Shown: one piece after another, positions 15,642-28,895 of the stretch
Layout of the letters: each line of letters opens with the position of its first letter
Position numbering within the stretch: the stretch's first letter is position 1
Assembly: GCA_023460935.1 (NCBI GenBank)
Contig: JAEWOI010000026.1
Span: forward strand, 124,001 to 188,000
Length of the DNA stretch: 64,000 nt
Direction of reading: 5' to 3'
Source of the DNA: Actinomycetes bacterium
Lineage (GTDB): Bacteria > Actinomycetota > Actinomycetes > Propionibacteriales > Propionibacteriaceae
The notes under the pieces: generated by a model
What the model saw: the letters and a program-made list of their open reading frames with translations, nothing else
What the model was told of the DNA's origin: nothing
The model's database searches: none
Made by a program: the position numbers and the translations under genes

Positions 15642-17358
15642 GAAGTCGCGCAAGCTGATTCGCGCGGCAGCCCCGCCGGGGACGGATCCCGTCCTCGCTG
15701 CACAGGTCCCGGCCGTCGCGGAGCCGGAGCGGACGTTCTACTTCCTGCCCGATGTCGAGCCACACCCGGTGGACGAGGGCGAGCTGCACGACGAGATGAA
15801 GCAGTGGCGCCACGGGCGCGCCACCCGCAGCCTCGGCCAGGTGCTGCAGGACAGCTACGTCATGTTGTTCAGCGTGGTGCTGCTGGGTGCCATGGCCACC
15901 TCCGTGGTCCTGCGCGCGCAGGCCGGCATGGCCGGGTGCAGCACCCAGGCTTGCGCCTCCGCCCGGCTGCTGCTGCCGTCGGCGACGGTGCTGGCGTGCT
16001 TCGCACTTGCGCTCGGCATGGCGCGGCTGTTCGGCCCGGTGCTGGTCTCGGCAGCCGAAGGCTTCTGGCTGATGGACGCCCCGATCAGCCGGCAGCGGCT
16101 GCTCCGCGGCCGGCTGGTGCTGCCGCTCGTGCTGGCGTTCGGCGTGGCCGGCCTGGCCACCGCGCTGGTGAGCGCGCTGTCCGGGCTGGCCTGGCTGCAG
16201 GTCCTGGTCTGGGGGCTGGCCGCCGGCCTCGGCAGCGCTGCGCTGGTGGCGTTCGCAGCCGGCGAGCAGCCGCGCGAGCGGACGGTCGTGGTGCGGGCGC
16301 TGCAGGTGGCCTTCGGCGCCGGCGCCCTGGCCATCCTGCTGGTCGTGGTGGCCGTGGCCGCCGGCTGGCTGCCCACCTCGCTGGTGCCGGGTGCCGGCAG
16401 CACCACCTGGCTGCTCGGGGCCGTCGCCGTGGCCGGCCTGGTGGGACTGGCCGTGATGATCCGGCTCGCCCTGGCCCGGCTGGAGGAGATCCGGCGGGCC
16501 CGGCTGCTGTCGGGCGGTTCACTCGTGAGCGGCATGCAGGGCGCCATGTACGCCCTCGACTTCGGCCTGATCCGCGACATTTTGGTGGAGCGCCGGATGG
16601 TCGCGAAGGGGCACGTCAAGCCCACCCGGGGCCGAGGGCTGGGACTGGCGGCGCTGGTGTGGCGCGACGTGGAACGGCTGCGCCGCTCGCCGTCGGCCTT
16701 CGTCGGGCTGGCGATGAGCCTGTTCGTGCCCTATGCGGCCGACGCGCTGCGGATGAGCCAGTTGAACCCGCTGATCAGCGGGTTGGCGCTGGTGGCAGGC
16801 CTGGTGCCGTTCCTCGGCAGCCTCCGCGTGCTCAGCCGCACCAGCGGCCTGGCCAGGGCACTGCCGTTCAAGACCACGCAGTTGCGGACGGCCGCCATGG
16901 TGGTGCCCGCAGCCCTCGCCCTGCTGTGGGGCCTGGCCGCGACCCCTGCGTTCATCGGGATCGCCAGTACCGGCGCGGACCGGAGCGCTGCCGACGGCCT
17001 GGTGGCGGCGCTGGTGACGGCCGTCGCCGGCCTGCTGGGCGCGGTGCGCTGGGTGACGGCCAAGAAGGTCGACTTCAACACCCCGATGATGGCCACCGAG
17101 TCGGGCGCCATGCCGCCCGCGCTGCTGTTCAACCTGTTCCGCGGGTTCGACATGGTGGCCCTGGTCACGGCGCCGCTGATCCTGCAGGCCCCGGCCTACT
17201 GGTCGCTGGCGATAGCCGTCGTGGTCTTCGTCGCGCTGCGCGGCACGTTCAACGTCGCCGACCTGCAGGCAGAGAGCGAGGCGGCCAAGCGCGAGCTGGA
17301 CGCTGCCAAGGCCGCGCGCGCAGGGGATAAGCAGAAGATCCCCAAGCCGGGCCGCTGA
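15634..17358 (+). CDS. polytopic ABC-exporter membrane protein (DUF6297-like)
   Basis: 574 residues. A cytosolic N-terminus of about 70 residues is followed by roughly a dozen hydrophobic segments, for example YVMLFSVVLLGAMATSVVL, AVAVAGLVGLAVMIRLAL and LLGAVRWVTA, and a charged Lys/Arg-rich C-terminal tail. It starts within the ATPase gene (8-bp overlap), so it is almost certainly the transmembrane partner of that ATPase. I tentatively recall the family as DUF6297, but cannot verify this. A structured region at 17384-17429 lies between it and the convergent phosphatase gene. Cargo unknown. Confidence 0.7.
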   Translation: MSKKSRKLIRAAAPPGTDPVLAAQVPAVAEPERTFYFLPDVEPHPVDEGELHDEMKQWRHGRATRSLGQVLQDSYVMLFSVVLLGAMATSVVLRAQAGMAGCSTQACASARLLLPSATVLACFALALGMARLFGPVLVSAAEGFWLMDAPISRQRLLRGRLVLPLVLAFGVAGLATALVSALSGLAWLQVLVWGLAAGLGSAALVAFAAGEQPRERTVVVRALQVAFGAGALAILLVVVAVAAGWLPTSLVPGAGSTTWLLGAVAVAGLVGLAVMIRLALARLEEIRRARLLSGGSLVSGMQGAMYALDFGLIRDILVERRMVAKGHVKPTRGRGLGLAALVWRDVERLRRSPSAFVGLAMSLFVPYAADALRMSQLNPLISGLALVAGLVPFLGSLRVLSRTSGLARALPFKTTQLRTAAMVVPAALALLWGLAATPAFIGIASTGADRSAADGLVAALVTAVAGLLGAVRWVTAKKVDFNTPMMATESGAMPPALLFNLFRGFDMVALVTAPLILQAPAYWSLAIAVVVFVALRGTFNVADLQAESEAAKRELDAAKAARAGDKQKIPKPGR

Positions 17359-17383
17359 ACCCGACCCTCGTCCCTCCACCTCG

Positions 17384-17429
17384 CAAAGTGGACTCAAGAC
17401 GCCGAGGTCGGCGCTTAGGGTCCACCTTG
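17384..17429. terminator. imperfect 22-bp stem between convergent genes
   Basis: 17384-17405 and 17408-17429 are inverted repeats matching at 17 of 22 positions around a GG loop, with several mismatches that would be G-U pairs in RNA. It lies between the ends of the membrane protein (17358) and the phosphatase (17500), a natural place for a bidirectional terminator. Confidence 0.45.
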
Positions 17430-17499
17430 TCGACGCGGGACAGTGGCGCGGCGGGGTGGCAGGCCACCTTTCGCCTCCACCGGCCGGCGAACTGGTCGC

Positions 17500-18138
17500 T
17501 CAGAGCAGGGCGCGCACCCGGTTAAGGGTCGGGACGACCACGTGAGCCGCGGCCAGTTCATCCGCCGGGAAGGTGCCGCTGATGGCGATCACCTTGCCGA
17601 TGCCCGCCGCCACGGCCGAGGCGACCCCCGCGGGGGCGTCCTCCACGGCCACGCATTCCGCGGCAGCCACGGCCAGGCGGCGGCAGGCCAGCTGGTAGGG
17701 CTCCGGGTGCGGCTTGCCGTTGGCCACATCGTCGCGGGTGACCACCACGGCGAAGCCGTCGAACAGTTCACCGAGGCAGGTGCGTGCCCAGGCGGCGTTG
17801 GCCGAGGTGACCAGCGCCAGCGGAACCTCGACCGCTGCGAGCAGGTCGCTCGCGCCCGCCGCCAGCTCCGGACGGGGGAGCGCGGCCATCCCGGCGAGCA
17901 GTTCGGCCAGCATCGTGGCCACGTCCTCACCCGCCCACGGGCCCGGCTCGTTGGCCAGGACGTCGTCCGCACGGCGCCCGGTGAACCCCGCCAACGCCTC
18001 CTCGCCCACCGACCAGCCGCGCGCGGCGAACCAGTTCCGGAAGACCTGGCGGTGGAAGCCCTCGGAGTCGACCAGGGTCCCGTCCAGGTCGAGCAGGAGC
18101 GCTGCGGTCTCAGGCCTCAACGCTGAACAGTTCCTCAC
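17500..18138 (-). CDS. HAD-superfamily hydrolase (beta-phosphoglucomutase/phosphatase-like)
   Basis: 212 residues. The nucleophile motif is LLLDLDGTLVDS with Asp17 and Asp19. Motif II is VTSANA, the lysine region is NGKPHPEPYQLA, and motif III is CVAVEDAPAGV. A cap domain sits between motifs I and II. Such proteins dephosphorylate or isomerise sugar phosphates. It follows the EIIA gene with a 29-bp overlap if GTG 18138 is used; a TTG at L7 is an alternative start with less overlap. Its place behind PTS genes suggests a sugar-phosphate substrate, possibly overflow sugar phosphate, but this is inference. Confidence 0.8.
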   Translation of the reverse strand: MRNCSALRPETAALLLDLDGTLVDSEGFHRQVFRNWFAARGWSVGEEALAGFTGRRADDVLANEPGPWAGEDVATMLAELLAGMAALPRPELAAGASDLLAAVEVPLALVTSANAAWARTCLGELFDGFAVVVTRDDVANGKPHPEPYQLACRRLAVAAAECVAVEDAPAGVASAVAAGIGKVIAISGTFPADELAAAHVVVPTLNRVRALL

Positions 18139-18559
18139 CGGCGGCGACGACCTCGCCGACGACGGGGCTGGTCACCGAGTCGGCCGGGCGGTCCAGCGCG
18201 ACCACCATGACGGACGTGCTGATGTCCGGCCCGCCGATCTCGGCCGGGTTCCAAGAAACCACCGGATCGCCGGCGGCCACCGCTGCGCCCTCCGCGGCGA
18301 GCAGCTCGAAGCCCCGCCCGTCCAGCCGGACGGTGTTGATGCCCAGGTGCACGAGCACGCCGAGCCCCTCGGTGGAGACCATGGCGAAGGCGTGCGGGTG
18401 CAGCTTGAGGATGGTGCCCGCCACCGGCGCGACCACGACCATCTGCTCGGCCAGGGGCTCCAGGGCGATGCCGGGCCCGACCATCTGGCCGGCGAAGACC
18501 GGGTCGCTGACCTCGGTGATCGGGAAGACCCGGCCAGCGCAGGGGGAGAGGACCTGCAT
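18110..18559 (-). CDS. PTS glucose/GlcNAc-family EIIA component
   Basis: 149 residues, the size of EIIA(Glc). It starts MQVLSPCAGRVFPI and contains HAFAM with His56 and VHLGINTV with His71, which correspond to the paired active-site histidines of E. coli EIIA(Glc) (His75 and phosphorylated His90). It accepts phosphate from HPr and passes it to EIIB. The ATG overlaps the EIIB stop as TGATG, so translation is coupled. Together with the separate EIIB and the divergent EIIC at 19669 it makes a complete but split permease. HPr and enzyme I are not in the window. Confidence 0.9.
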   Translation of the reverse strand: MQVLSPCAGRVFPITEVSDPVFAGQMVGPGIALEPLAEQMVVVAPVAGTILKLHPHAFAMVSTEGLGVLVHLGINTVRLDGRGFELLAAEGAAVAAGDPVVSWNPAEIGGPDISTSVMVVALDRPADSVTSPVVGEVVAAGEELFSVEA

Positions 18560-18792
18560 CACATCAGGTCTTCGATGTCCTCGGCGAGGTTGTCCGCTTC
18601 CGGACCGACCACGACCTGGACGACCTTGCCCGCCGCGATCACGCCGTGCGCGCCCGCGGCTTTCAGCGCTGCCTCGCTGACCGCGCCCGGGTCCTTGACC
18701 TCGGTACGCAGCCGCGTGATGCACGCCTCGATCTCCACGATGTTCGAAGCCCCGCCCAACCCTGCGAGGATCTGCTCGGCCTTGCTGCTCAT
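18559..18792 (-). CDS. PTS glucose/GlcNAc-family EIIB component
   Basis: 77 residues, a free-standing EIIB domain. The phosphorylated cysteine is Cys24 in IEACITRLR, the standard EIIB(Glc) motif. It takes phosphate from EIIA and transfers it to the sugar moving through EIIC. AGGGAAG lies upstream of ATG 18792, and the gene is divergent from the GntR-type regulator with the dre-like operator between. It ends in a 1-bp TGATG overlap with EIIA. In many relatives EIIB is fused to EIIC or EIIA; here the three are separate proteins. Confidence 0.9.
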   Translation of the reverse strand: MSSKAEQILAGLGGASNIVEIEACITRLRTEVKDPGAVSEAALKAAGAHGVIAAGKVVQVVVGPEADNLAEDIEDLM

Positions 18793-18866
18793 TCGCAACT
18801 CCCTTCCCGCGGGGCTTCGGCGCCCTCCTTGACAGCCTGCGCAGAACCATAGCATGATCCACCACA

Positions 18867-18882
18867 AGTGGTACGGACCAGT
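18867..18882. promoter_or_regulatory. dre-like DasR operator
   Basis: AGTGGTACGGACCAGT agrees at 12 of 16 positions with the DasR responsive element as I recall it (AGTGGTCTAGACCACT), and is itself an imperfect dyad. An ACCAGTA half-site recurs just downstream at 18888-18894. It lies in the 116-bp region between EIIB and the regulator gene, where one site could control both directions. Confidence 0.6.
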
Positions 18883-18908
18883 ACGCACCAGTAGGCGAAG
18901 GAGCGGCG

Positions 18909-19668
18909 ATGAGCGAGGCCCCCGGTGCTCCCGCCATCCTGGCCGGGCCGTCCCCCAAGCACCAGCAGCTGCGTGAGCTGCTCGTGGGGATGGTGGTGCC
19001 GGGCCAGGCCATCCCGTCCGAGCGGGAGCTGATGGCCACCTACGGCGTCTCGCGCGCCACAGTGCGGAAGGCCATCGACGGCCTGGTGGCGGACGGCCTC
19101 CTGCAACGCACGCACGGACTGGGCACCTTCGCCGTCCGGCCGCGGCTGGAGAGCCGGCTGCACCTGGCATCGTTCAGCCAGGACATGCGCCGCCGCGGCC
19201 GCAGCCCCTCCACGCGGTTGCTGTCCATCGGCGCTGCCGTCCCGCCGGCGGAGGTGGCGGCTGCGCTCGGGCTGGAGCCGGACGGGCAGGCGTGGCGGGT
19301 GGTCCGGATCCGGCTGGCCGACGAGGCCCCGGTGGCGCACGAGGACGGCTGGTACCCGGTGGACCGCCTGCCCGGGCTGGACGCCCACGACGTGGCCGGC
19401 GGGTCGCTGTACGAGATCTTCAGCCACGGCTACGGCCTCTGGGTGGACCACGCGGAGCAGACGCTGTGGGGGGAAGCGGCCGATGCCGAACTGGCCGGCC
19501 TGCTCGGCGCCCCGCTGCACACCCCGTTGCTGGTCTTCCGGCGCGTGTCCAGCGCCGGTGGCCAGCCCATCGAGCATGTGGTGTCGCGCTACCGCGGCGA
19601 CCGGTACCAGGTCCACATGGAACTCAGCCGGGAGAACCCGGCTGTCATCACCCCGAAAGGAAGCAACC

Positions 19669-19679
<11 letters not shown>
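18909..19679 (+). CDS. dasR: GntR/HutC-family regulator, DasR/NagR type
   Basis: 256 residues. The N-terminal winged helix-turn-helix reads PSERELMATYGVSRATVRKAIDGLVADGLLQRTHGLGTF across about residues 38-76. A UTRA effector domain follows, ending in VVSRYRGDRYQVHMEL. DasR and NagR sense glucosamine-6-phosphate or GlcNAc-6-phosphate and release dre sites. AAGGAGCGG precedes the ATG. The gene overlaps the EIIC start by 11 bp and is followed by nagB and nagA, with EIIB/EIIA divergent, so it most likely controls GlcNAc uptake and autoregulates through 18867-18882. The name is by context and family, not proven orthology. Confidence 0.8.
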
Positions 19680-20910
<1,231 letters not shown>

Positions 20911-20932
20911 CCCCAGCCCGGAACCGCACCAG

Positions 20933-20960
20933 CCCGCCGCCGGCAGCAGCCGGTGGCGGG
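20933..20960 (+). terminator. hairpin between nagE and nagB
   Basis: CCCGCCGCCGGC at 20933-20944 and GCCGGTGGCGGG at 20949-20960 pair at 11 of 12 positions with a 4-nt loop. It lies in the 76-bp gap and has no T-run, so it could attenuate or protect the upstream mRNA rather than end transcription. Confidence 0.5.
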
Positions 20961-20986
20961 CCGGTGGGGACAACCAAGGAGAAGCA

Positions 20987-21778
20987 ATGGAAGTGATCAT
21001 CTGCGGCAACGCCGAGCGCGTCGGCCAGGTAGCCGCGGCCAAGGCAGCGCGGCTGGCCCGCGAGATCGGGCCGAAGGTGGTGCTCGGCGTGGCCACCGGC
21101 TCCTCGCCGGTGCAGACCTTCGCCGAGCTGGCCGAGCTGGCCCGCGCGGGAGAACTCGACCTGTCCCAGGCCTCGGCGTTCGCGCTGGACGAGTACGTCG
21201 GCATCCCGGAGGGGCACCCGGAGAGCTACCACGAGATCATCCGCAAGACGGTCACCGAGCCCATGGGACTCGACCCGTCCCGGGTGCACGTGCCGAACGG
21301 CTTCGCCGAGGACCTCGCTGCGGCCTGCCGCCAGTACGAGGACGACATCAGGGCGGCCGGGGGAGTGGACATCCAGTTCCTCGGTGTCGGCTCGAACGGC
21401 CACATCGGCTTCAACGAGCCCACCTCCTCGCTCACCTCCCGCACCCGGATCAAGACCCTGGCTGCGCGGACGAGGGAGGACAACGCGCGCTTCTTCGACT
21501 CCATCGACGAAGTGCCGCGGCACTGCCTCACCCAGGGCCTCGGCACGATCATGGATGCCCGCAACGTGATCCTGGTGGCCACCGGTGAGGCCAAGGCGCA
21601 CGCCATAGCGAACGTGGTCGAGGGCCCGGTCACGGCGATGTACCCCGGCTCGGTGCTGCAGCTGCACCAGCACGCCACGATCGTGGTCGACGAGGCGGCA
21701 GCCGCCGAGCTGACCCTCGCCGACTACTACAAGGAGACCTACGCGCACCTGCCCGACTGGCAGCGGCTGGAACTGTGA
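20987..21778 (+). CDS. nagB: glucosamine-6-phosphate deaminase
   Basis: 263 residues. NagB converts glucosamine-6-phosphate to fructose-6-phosphate and ammonia. The sequence begins MEVIICGNAERVG and has VLGVATGSSPVQTF, FALDEYVG with the catalytic Asp, QFLGVGSNGHIGFNEP with the active-site His and Glu, and LVATGEAKAHAI. AAGGAGAAG lies just before ATG 20987. The stop overlaps the nagA start as GTGA. The length is normal for the family. It acts in the cytosol on the product of NagA. Confidence 0.95.
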   Translation: MEVIICGNAERVGQVAAAKAARLAREIGPKVVLGVATGSSPVQTFAELAELARAGELDLSQASAFALDEYVGIPEGHPESYHEIIRKTVTEPMGLDPSRVHVPNGFAEDLAAACRQYEDDIRAAGGVDIQFLGVGSNGHIGFNEPTSSLTSRTRIKTLAARTREDNARFFDSIDEVPRHCLTQGLGTIMDARNVILVATGEAKAHAIANVVEGPVTAMYPGSVLQLHQHATIVVDEAAAAELTLADYYKETYAHLPDWQRLEL

Positions 21779-22896
21779 CCATGCTGCTCGCCGCAGACCG
21801 CATCCTGTTCCCCGGCGCGGACGCCCCCGTCGCCGGCCACATCGAGGTTGCGGGGGACCGGATCGTCGCCGCCGGGCCGGGGCCGGGCGCGCGCGCCGCG
21901 GATGCCGTCGTGCCGGGCATCGTCGTCCCGGGCTACGTCGACGTCCACAGCCACGGCGGGGGCGGCGCATCGTTCGTGACGGAGGACCCGGCCGTGGCCC
22001 GGCAGGCGCTGGCGGCGCACCGGCGGCTCGGCACCACCACGATGGTGGCCTCGCTGGTCACCGGCACGCCGGCCGACCTGAAGCGACAGGTGGCCTGCCT
22101 GGCCACGCTGGTGGAGGCGGGTGAGCTCGCCGGGATCCACCTCGAGGGCCCCTGGCTGGCCCCGGAGTACAAGGGCGCCCACCCTCCGGCGCTGCTTTGC
22201 GACCCCGAACCGTCCGCGGTGTCCGAACTGCTGGACGCCGGCCGCGGAGCCGTGCGCATGGTCACCCTTGCGCCGGAACGCCCCGGCGCCCTGGAGGCGG
22301 TGCGGCTGCTGGCCGGGCGGGGCGTGGTGGCAGCGGTCGGCCACACCGACGCCGACTACGACACCTGCAGGGCGGCGATCGATGCCGGCGCCACCGGCGC
22401 CACGCACCTGTTCAACGCCATGGCGCCCCTGCGCCACCGCGACCCGGGCCCGGTGCTCGCGCTCTGGGCCGACCAGCGCGTCTACCTCGAACTGATTCTG
22501 GACGGCGTCCATGTGCGGCCGGAACTGGTGGCCTTCGTTGCCGCGAGCGAGCCCGGCAGGGTGGTCTTCGTCACCGACGCGATGGCCGCCGCCGCCGCGG
22601 ACGACGGCGACTACGTGCTGGGGGAGCTGCCGGTGGAGGTGCGCGACGGGGTGGCCCGGATCGCCGGCACCGACACCATCGCCGGCTCAACCCTCACCCT
22701 CGACCGCGCCGTTCGCAACGCCGTGGCCGCGGGACTGCCCCTGTCCCACGCGGTGCTGGCTGCGACCGAGCTGCCTGCTGACTACCTTGGCCTGGCCGAC
22801 GTCGGCCGGATCGCGCCCGGCCGGCTGGCCGACCTGGTGGTGCTGGACGAGCACCTCGCTGTGGCCAGGGTGATGTACCGCGGGGCCTGGCAGTAA
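21775..22896 (+). CDS. nagA: N-acetylglucosamine-6-phosphate deacetylase
   Basis: 373 residues, amidohydrolase fold. NagA removes acetate from GlcNAc-6-phosphate. Metal-site motifs are VDVHSHGG with His58 and His60, HLEGPWLAPEYKGAH with Glu124, VGHTDADY, ATHLFNAM and FVTDAMAA with the catalytic Asp. GTG 21775 overlaps the nagB stop by 4 bp; an ATG two codons later is an alternative. With PTS import, NagA then NagB convert GlcNAc-6-phosphate to fructose-6-phosphate. Confidence 0.94.
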   Translation: MTMLLAADRILFPGADAPVAGHIEVAGDRIVAAGPGPGARAADAVVPGIVVPGYVDVHSHGGGGASFVTEDPAVARQALAAHRRLGTTTMVASLVTGTPADLKRQVACLATLVEAGELAGIHLEGPWLAPEYKGAHPPALLCDPEPSAVSELLDAGRGAVRMVTLAPERPGALEAVRLLAGRGVVAAVGHTDADYDTCRAAIDAGATGATHLFNAMAPLRHRDPGPVLALWADQRVYLELILDGVHVRPELVAFVAASEPGRVVFVTDAMAAAAADDGDYVLGELPVEVRDGVARIAGTDTIAGSTLTLDRAVRNAVAAGLPLSHAVLAATELPADYLGLADVGRIAPGRLADLVVLDEHLAVARVMYRGAWQ

Positions 22897-22983
22897 GGCG
22901 CGCCGCAGCGAGCAGCTCCCCGCCGGGGCGGCCTAACCGCTGACGAGCGCCGCCATCTTGTCCAGGCACGCTCAACCTGCGTT

Positions 22984-23081
22984 GGTCGAGCCTGTCGAGA
23001 CCTCTGGTGGGTTTCGACAGGCTCAACCCGCGGTGGTGACATCTGGTGGGTTTCGACAGGCTCAACCGGCGGTGGCTCGAT
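22984..23081. repeat. REP-like repeats containing TTTCGACAGGCTCAACC
   Basis: A 39-bp unit starting CTGGTGGGTTTCGACAGG is tandemly repeated at 23004-23042 and 23043-23081, with differences mainly in the last bases. A related inverted copy, GGTCGAGCCTGTCGAGACC, is at 22984-23002, so the block can fold. The core is a short repeat I recall as common in intergenic regions of several actinobacteria. It lies in the 304-bp gap 22897-23200; the rest of that gap shows only a TACGGT box at 23189-23194. Confidence 0.8.
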
Positions 23082-23200
23082 CTTCGTCGGGACCGACAGC
23101 GTGGTCGCGCGACTCTCGGCCACCGGGCAGGCTGCGCCCGGCGCAACCGCCACCGGGTAGGCGTGGCCGTCCCGGAGGAAGCGGGCACTACGGTAGGGCC

Positions 23201-24165
23201 GTGAGTCTGACTGAGGTGCAGGTGGAGGCACGGCCGAAGGTGCGGTGGGGCAGGGTGGCGCTGTTCTACGGCCTCGCGCTCGGCTGGGTGGTGCTCGTTG
23301 CGGCCGGCCTGTACGTGCTCGGCCAGCGCGACCTTTCCGGCGCCGGGCCGTCCCTCGCCACAGTGGTGCTCGCCGTGGCCTATATGCCGGCACCGCTGGT
23401 GGCGGCGCTGGTGGTCGACCGGCTGGACCGCCGGCCCGCGCTGATCCGCGCCACGCTGGACCGGTTCTGGCGCCGGCTGCCGGGGCTGCTGCTGGTGACC
23501 GCGCTGGCGGTGGCAGCGCTGCTGGCCGGCATGGTCGGGGCCAGCTGGCTGGCGGGGAACGTGCTCGGCCTGCCCGGGGCAGGCACCGTGCTGCTCACCC
23601 ATGCCGACCTCGTGGCCAACACGCTCACGCTGGTGCCGGCCATGGACGCAGCGCAGGTGGCCCAGCTCGGCGCCGGGATACCCTCGTTCGGCGGCCTCCT
23701 CGGCGCGGCCTACCTCGGCGCGCTCGTGGCCGGCTTCACCATCAACGGCGTCTTCGCCTTCGGCGAGGAGTACGGCTGGCGGGGCTGGCTGGCGGACGAG
23801 CTGCGTCCCCTCGGGGCGTTCTGGGCCAACGTCATCACGGGGGTGCTGTGGGGCTTGTGGCACGCCCCGCTGATCCTGCTGGGCTACAACTACGGCGACT
23901 ACAGCCGGCTCGGCCCGTTCTTCATGGTGGCGTTCTGCGTGCCGATGTCCTTCCTGCTGTGGCGCGCGCGTGAGGTCACCCGCTCGCTCGTCGCGCCGGC
24001 GGTGCTGCACGGCGCGTTCAACGCCTTCGCCGGGGTGTTCGTCGTGCTCCTTGTCGACGCGAACCCGCTGGTCTCGGCGCCACTCGGCCTGATCGGCGCC
24101 GGCACGGCCGCCGTCGTGGCCGCCCTGTTGTGGCTGCTTCGCGGGAAGCGGGCCGTCCCCGCCGG

Positions 24166-24169
<4 letters not shown>
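23201..24169 (+). CDS. CPBP family intramembrane metalloprotease
   Basis: 322 residues with about eight hydrophobic segments. The CPBP/ABI (Rce1-like) motifs are in order: FGEEYGWRGWL with Glu189, Glu190 and Arg194; WGLWHAPL with His221; and LHGAFNAF with His270 and Asn274. All the expected catalytic or metal residues are present, so it should be an active membrane protease or a related membrane enzyme. GTG 23201 lies exactly 6 nt after TACGGT (23189-23194), suggesting a leaderless mRNA. The stop overlaps the ATG of the Snf2 gene (ATGA). The substrate is unknown. Confidence 0.82.
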
Positions 24170-27363
<3,194 letters not shown>

Positions 27364-27382
27364 CCGCACCCCACACCCTGCC

Positions 27383-27447
27383 GGCGCCCCCGAAACTCAC
27401 AGACGCCCCCGAAATTCCGGGGGCGTCTGTGAGTTTCGGGGGCGTCC
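27383..27447. repeat. 65-bp near-perfect palindrome, copy 2
   Basis: This is the same element as 2021-2085, with arms meeting at GAAATTCC. The left arm of copy 2 matches the reverse complement of the right arm of copy 1 exactly over about 33 bp. Here it sits between the convergent ends of the Snf2 gene (27363) and menF (27499), where a bidirectional terminator is expected. Confidence 0.87.
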
Positions 27448-27498
27448 GGCCCGGGACGGCGGAACCGGCGGCCAGCAGCCCGGGTGGGACGGGAATGC

Positions 27499-28788
27499 TC
27501 AGGGCTGGTCGGGGACGCCGAGGGCTTCCAGCATCGGCATCAGCTTGGCCTCGGTCTCGGCGAACTCCTCCTCGGGGTCCGAACCGGCGACGATGCCGCA
27601 GCCGGCGTAGATCGTGATCCGGCGCGGGTCTGCCGCCTCGATGGTCCCGCAGCGCAGGGCGATCGCGAACTCGCCGTCACCGTCGGCGTCCAGCCAGCCC
27701 ACGGGGCCGGAGTAGCGCCCGCGGTCGAGGTGCTCGAGCTCTGCGATCACCTGCCGGGCCACCGGGGTGGGCGTGCCGCACACCGCCGCCGAGGGGTGCA
27801 GTTCCCCGGCCAGCCGCAGCGCGCTCACGTCCGGGTGCGCAACGGCGGTGACGTCGGAGGCCAGGTGCAGCACGTTGGGCAGCTCCAGCACGTACGGCGC
27901 GTCCGGGACGTTCATGCCGGAGCAGAAAGGCGCGAGTGCGTGCGCGACCGAGTCGACGGCCAGCTCGTGCTCCACGAGGTTCTTGCTCGAGCGGGCCAGC
28001 GCGTGGGCGAGCTTGAGGTCCAGCTCCTCCCCTTCGGGGTCGCCGGCCGCCGTCGCAGGGCTGCGGCGGATCGTGCCAGCCAGCACCCGGGACGTCGCCA
28101 ACCCGTTCTCCCTGCGGATCAGCATCTCGGGGGAGGCCCCCACCAGCCCGTCGACGTGGTAGGTCCAGCAGCTCGGGTAGCGCTCGGCGAGCCGGGTCAC
28201 CAGCCAGGCCGGGTCGAGCGGCTCGTCCGCTGCCAGGGTCACCCCGCGCGCGAGCACCACCTTGCTCAACCCGTCCGCAGCGATGCGGGCGACGGCTTCC
28301 CCGACGATGCCCTGCCACTCCTGCCTGCCGAGGCTCGCTCCGATCGGCACCACGCCGGTCGGTGCTGCGGGAGCAGGCTGGACGGCGGGCAGGCCCGGCG
28401 CCGTGGTGCCGACACCGGAGATGCCAGTCATCCAGGAGCGGCCGTTGCGGCGGCCGATCACGAGGCGCGGCACCACGACCACCGAGTGGTGCGCGCTGTT
28501 GCGGGGGTCGAAGGCGAACGATGCGAAGGCGATCGGTCCCGCACCGCTGCAGTCGATGAGTTCGGTCTCCTGCTCGATCCGCTCGCAGACGCCCTGCCAC
28601 CAGGCGTCGGCCTCGGCAGCGCTGCCGCCCTCGAACCGGGCCACCTCACCGATGCCGATCATGCCGTCGCCGCGCCGCAGCCAGGCATGGCCGCCAGCCG
28701 CGGGCAGGTAGGCCGCCAGGTCGCCGGGATCCTCGATCGCCACCGTCACGGCACGCCACTGGGGCCCTGGCGGGTGGTGGATCACCAT
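27499..28788 (-). CDS. menF: isochorismate synthase
   Basis: 429 residues, chorismate-binding enzyme fold. It converts chorismate to isochorismate, the entry to menaquinone (or siderophore) synthesis. C-terminal motifs are SKVVLARGVTL, SPEMLIRRENG, LAGTIRRS, ELHPSAAVCGTPTPVA and YSGPVGWLDADGDGEFAIALR, including the Glu and Lys/Arg ligands. MenF is favoured over EntC because of the surrounding quinone genes. GTG 28785 may be the true start: TATCCT lies 6 nt upstream of it (complement of 28792-28797), as in a leaderless mRNA; ATG 28788 is 3 nt from that box. It is divergent from the flavoprotein at 28896. Confidence 0.88.
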   Translation of the reverse strand: MVIHHPPGPQWRAVTVAIEDPGDLAAYLPAAGGHAWLRRGDGMIGIGEVARFEGGSAAEADAWWQGVCERIEQETELIDCSGAGPIAFASFAFDPRNSAHHSVVVVPRLVIGRRNGRSWMTGISGVGTTAPGLPAVQPAPAAPTGVVPIGASLGRQEWQGIVGEAVARIAADGLSKVVLARGVTLAADEPLDPAWLVTRLAERYPSCWTYHVDGLVGASPEMLIRRENGLATSRVLAGTIRRSPATAAGDPEGEELDLKLAHALARSSKNLVEHELAVDSVAHALAPFCSGMNVPDAPYVLELPNVLHLASDVTAVAHPDVSALRLAGELHPSAAVCGTPTPVARQVIAELEHLDRGRYSGPVGWLDADGDGEFAIALRCGTIEAADPRRITIYAGCGIVAGSDPEEEFAETEAKLMPMLEALGVPDQP

Positions 28789-28856
28789 CGCAGGATAGCC
28801 GCTGCGCGCCCCAGGCCCCGCCCGTGGGCCAAATGGCTCCCGGGCACCGTTTTGCC

Positions 28857-28862
28857 TAGACT
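28857..28862 (+). promoter_or_regulatory. -10 box of the reductase/nuo promoter
   Basis: TAGACT fits the actinobacterial TAnnnT -10 pattern, 33 bp before ATG 28896. The -35 region 17 bp upstream (TGGCTC) is poor. It may drive the downstream reductase and nuoA-N genes, since no other clear promoter is seen before 45712. Confidence 0.35.
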
Positions 28863-28895
28863 GGCCCGAGTCCCTCGCACCCCGCAGGAGTAGTC

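Noticed and set aside
22984..23081. CRISPR array
   Set aside because: Only two direct units, adjacent without spacers, and no cas genes; it is a tandem REP-like repeat.
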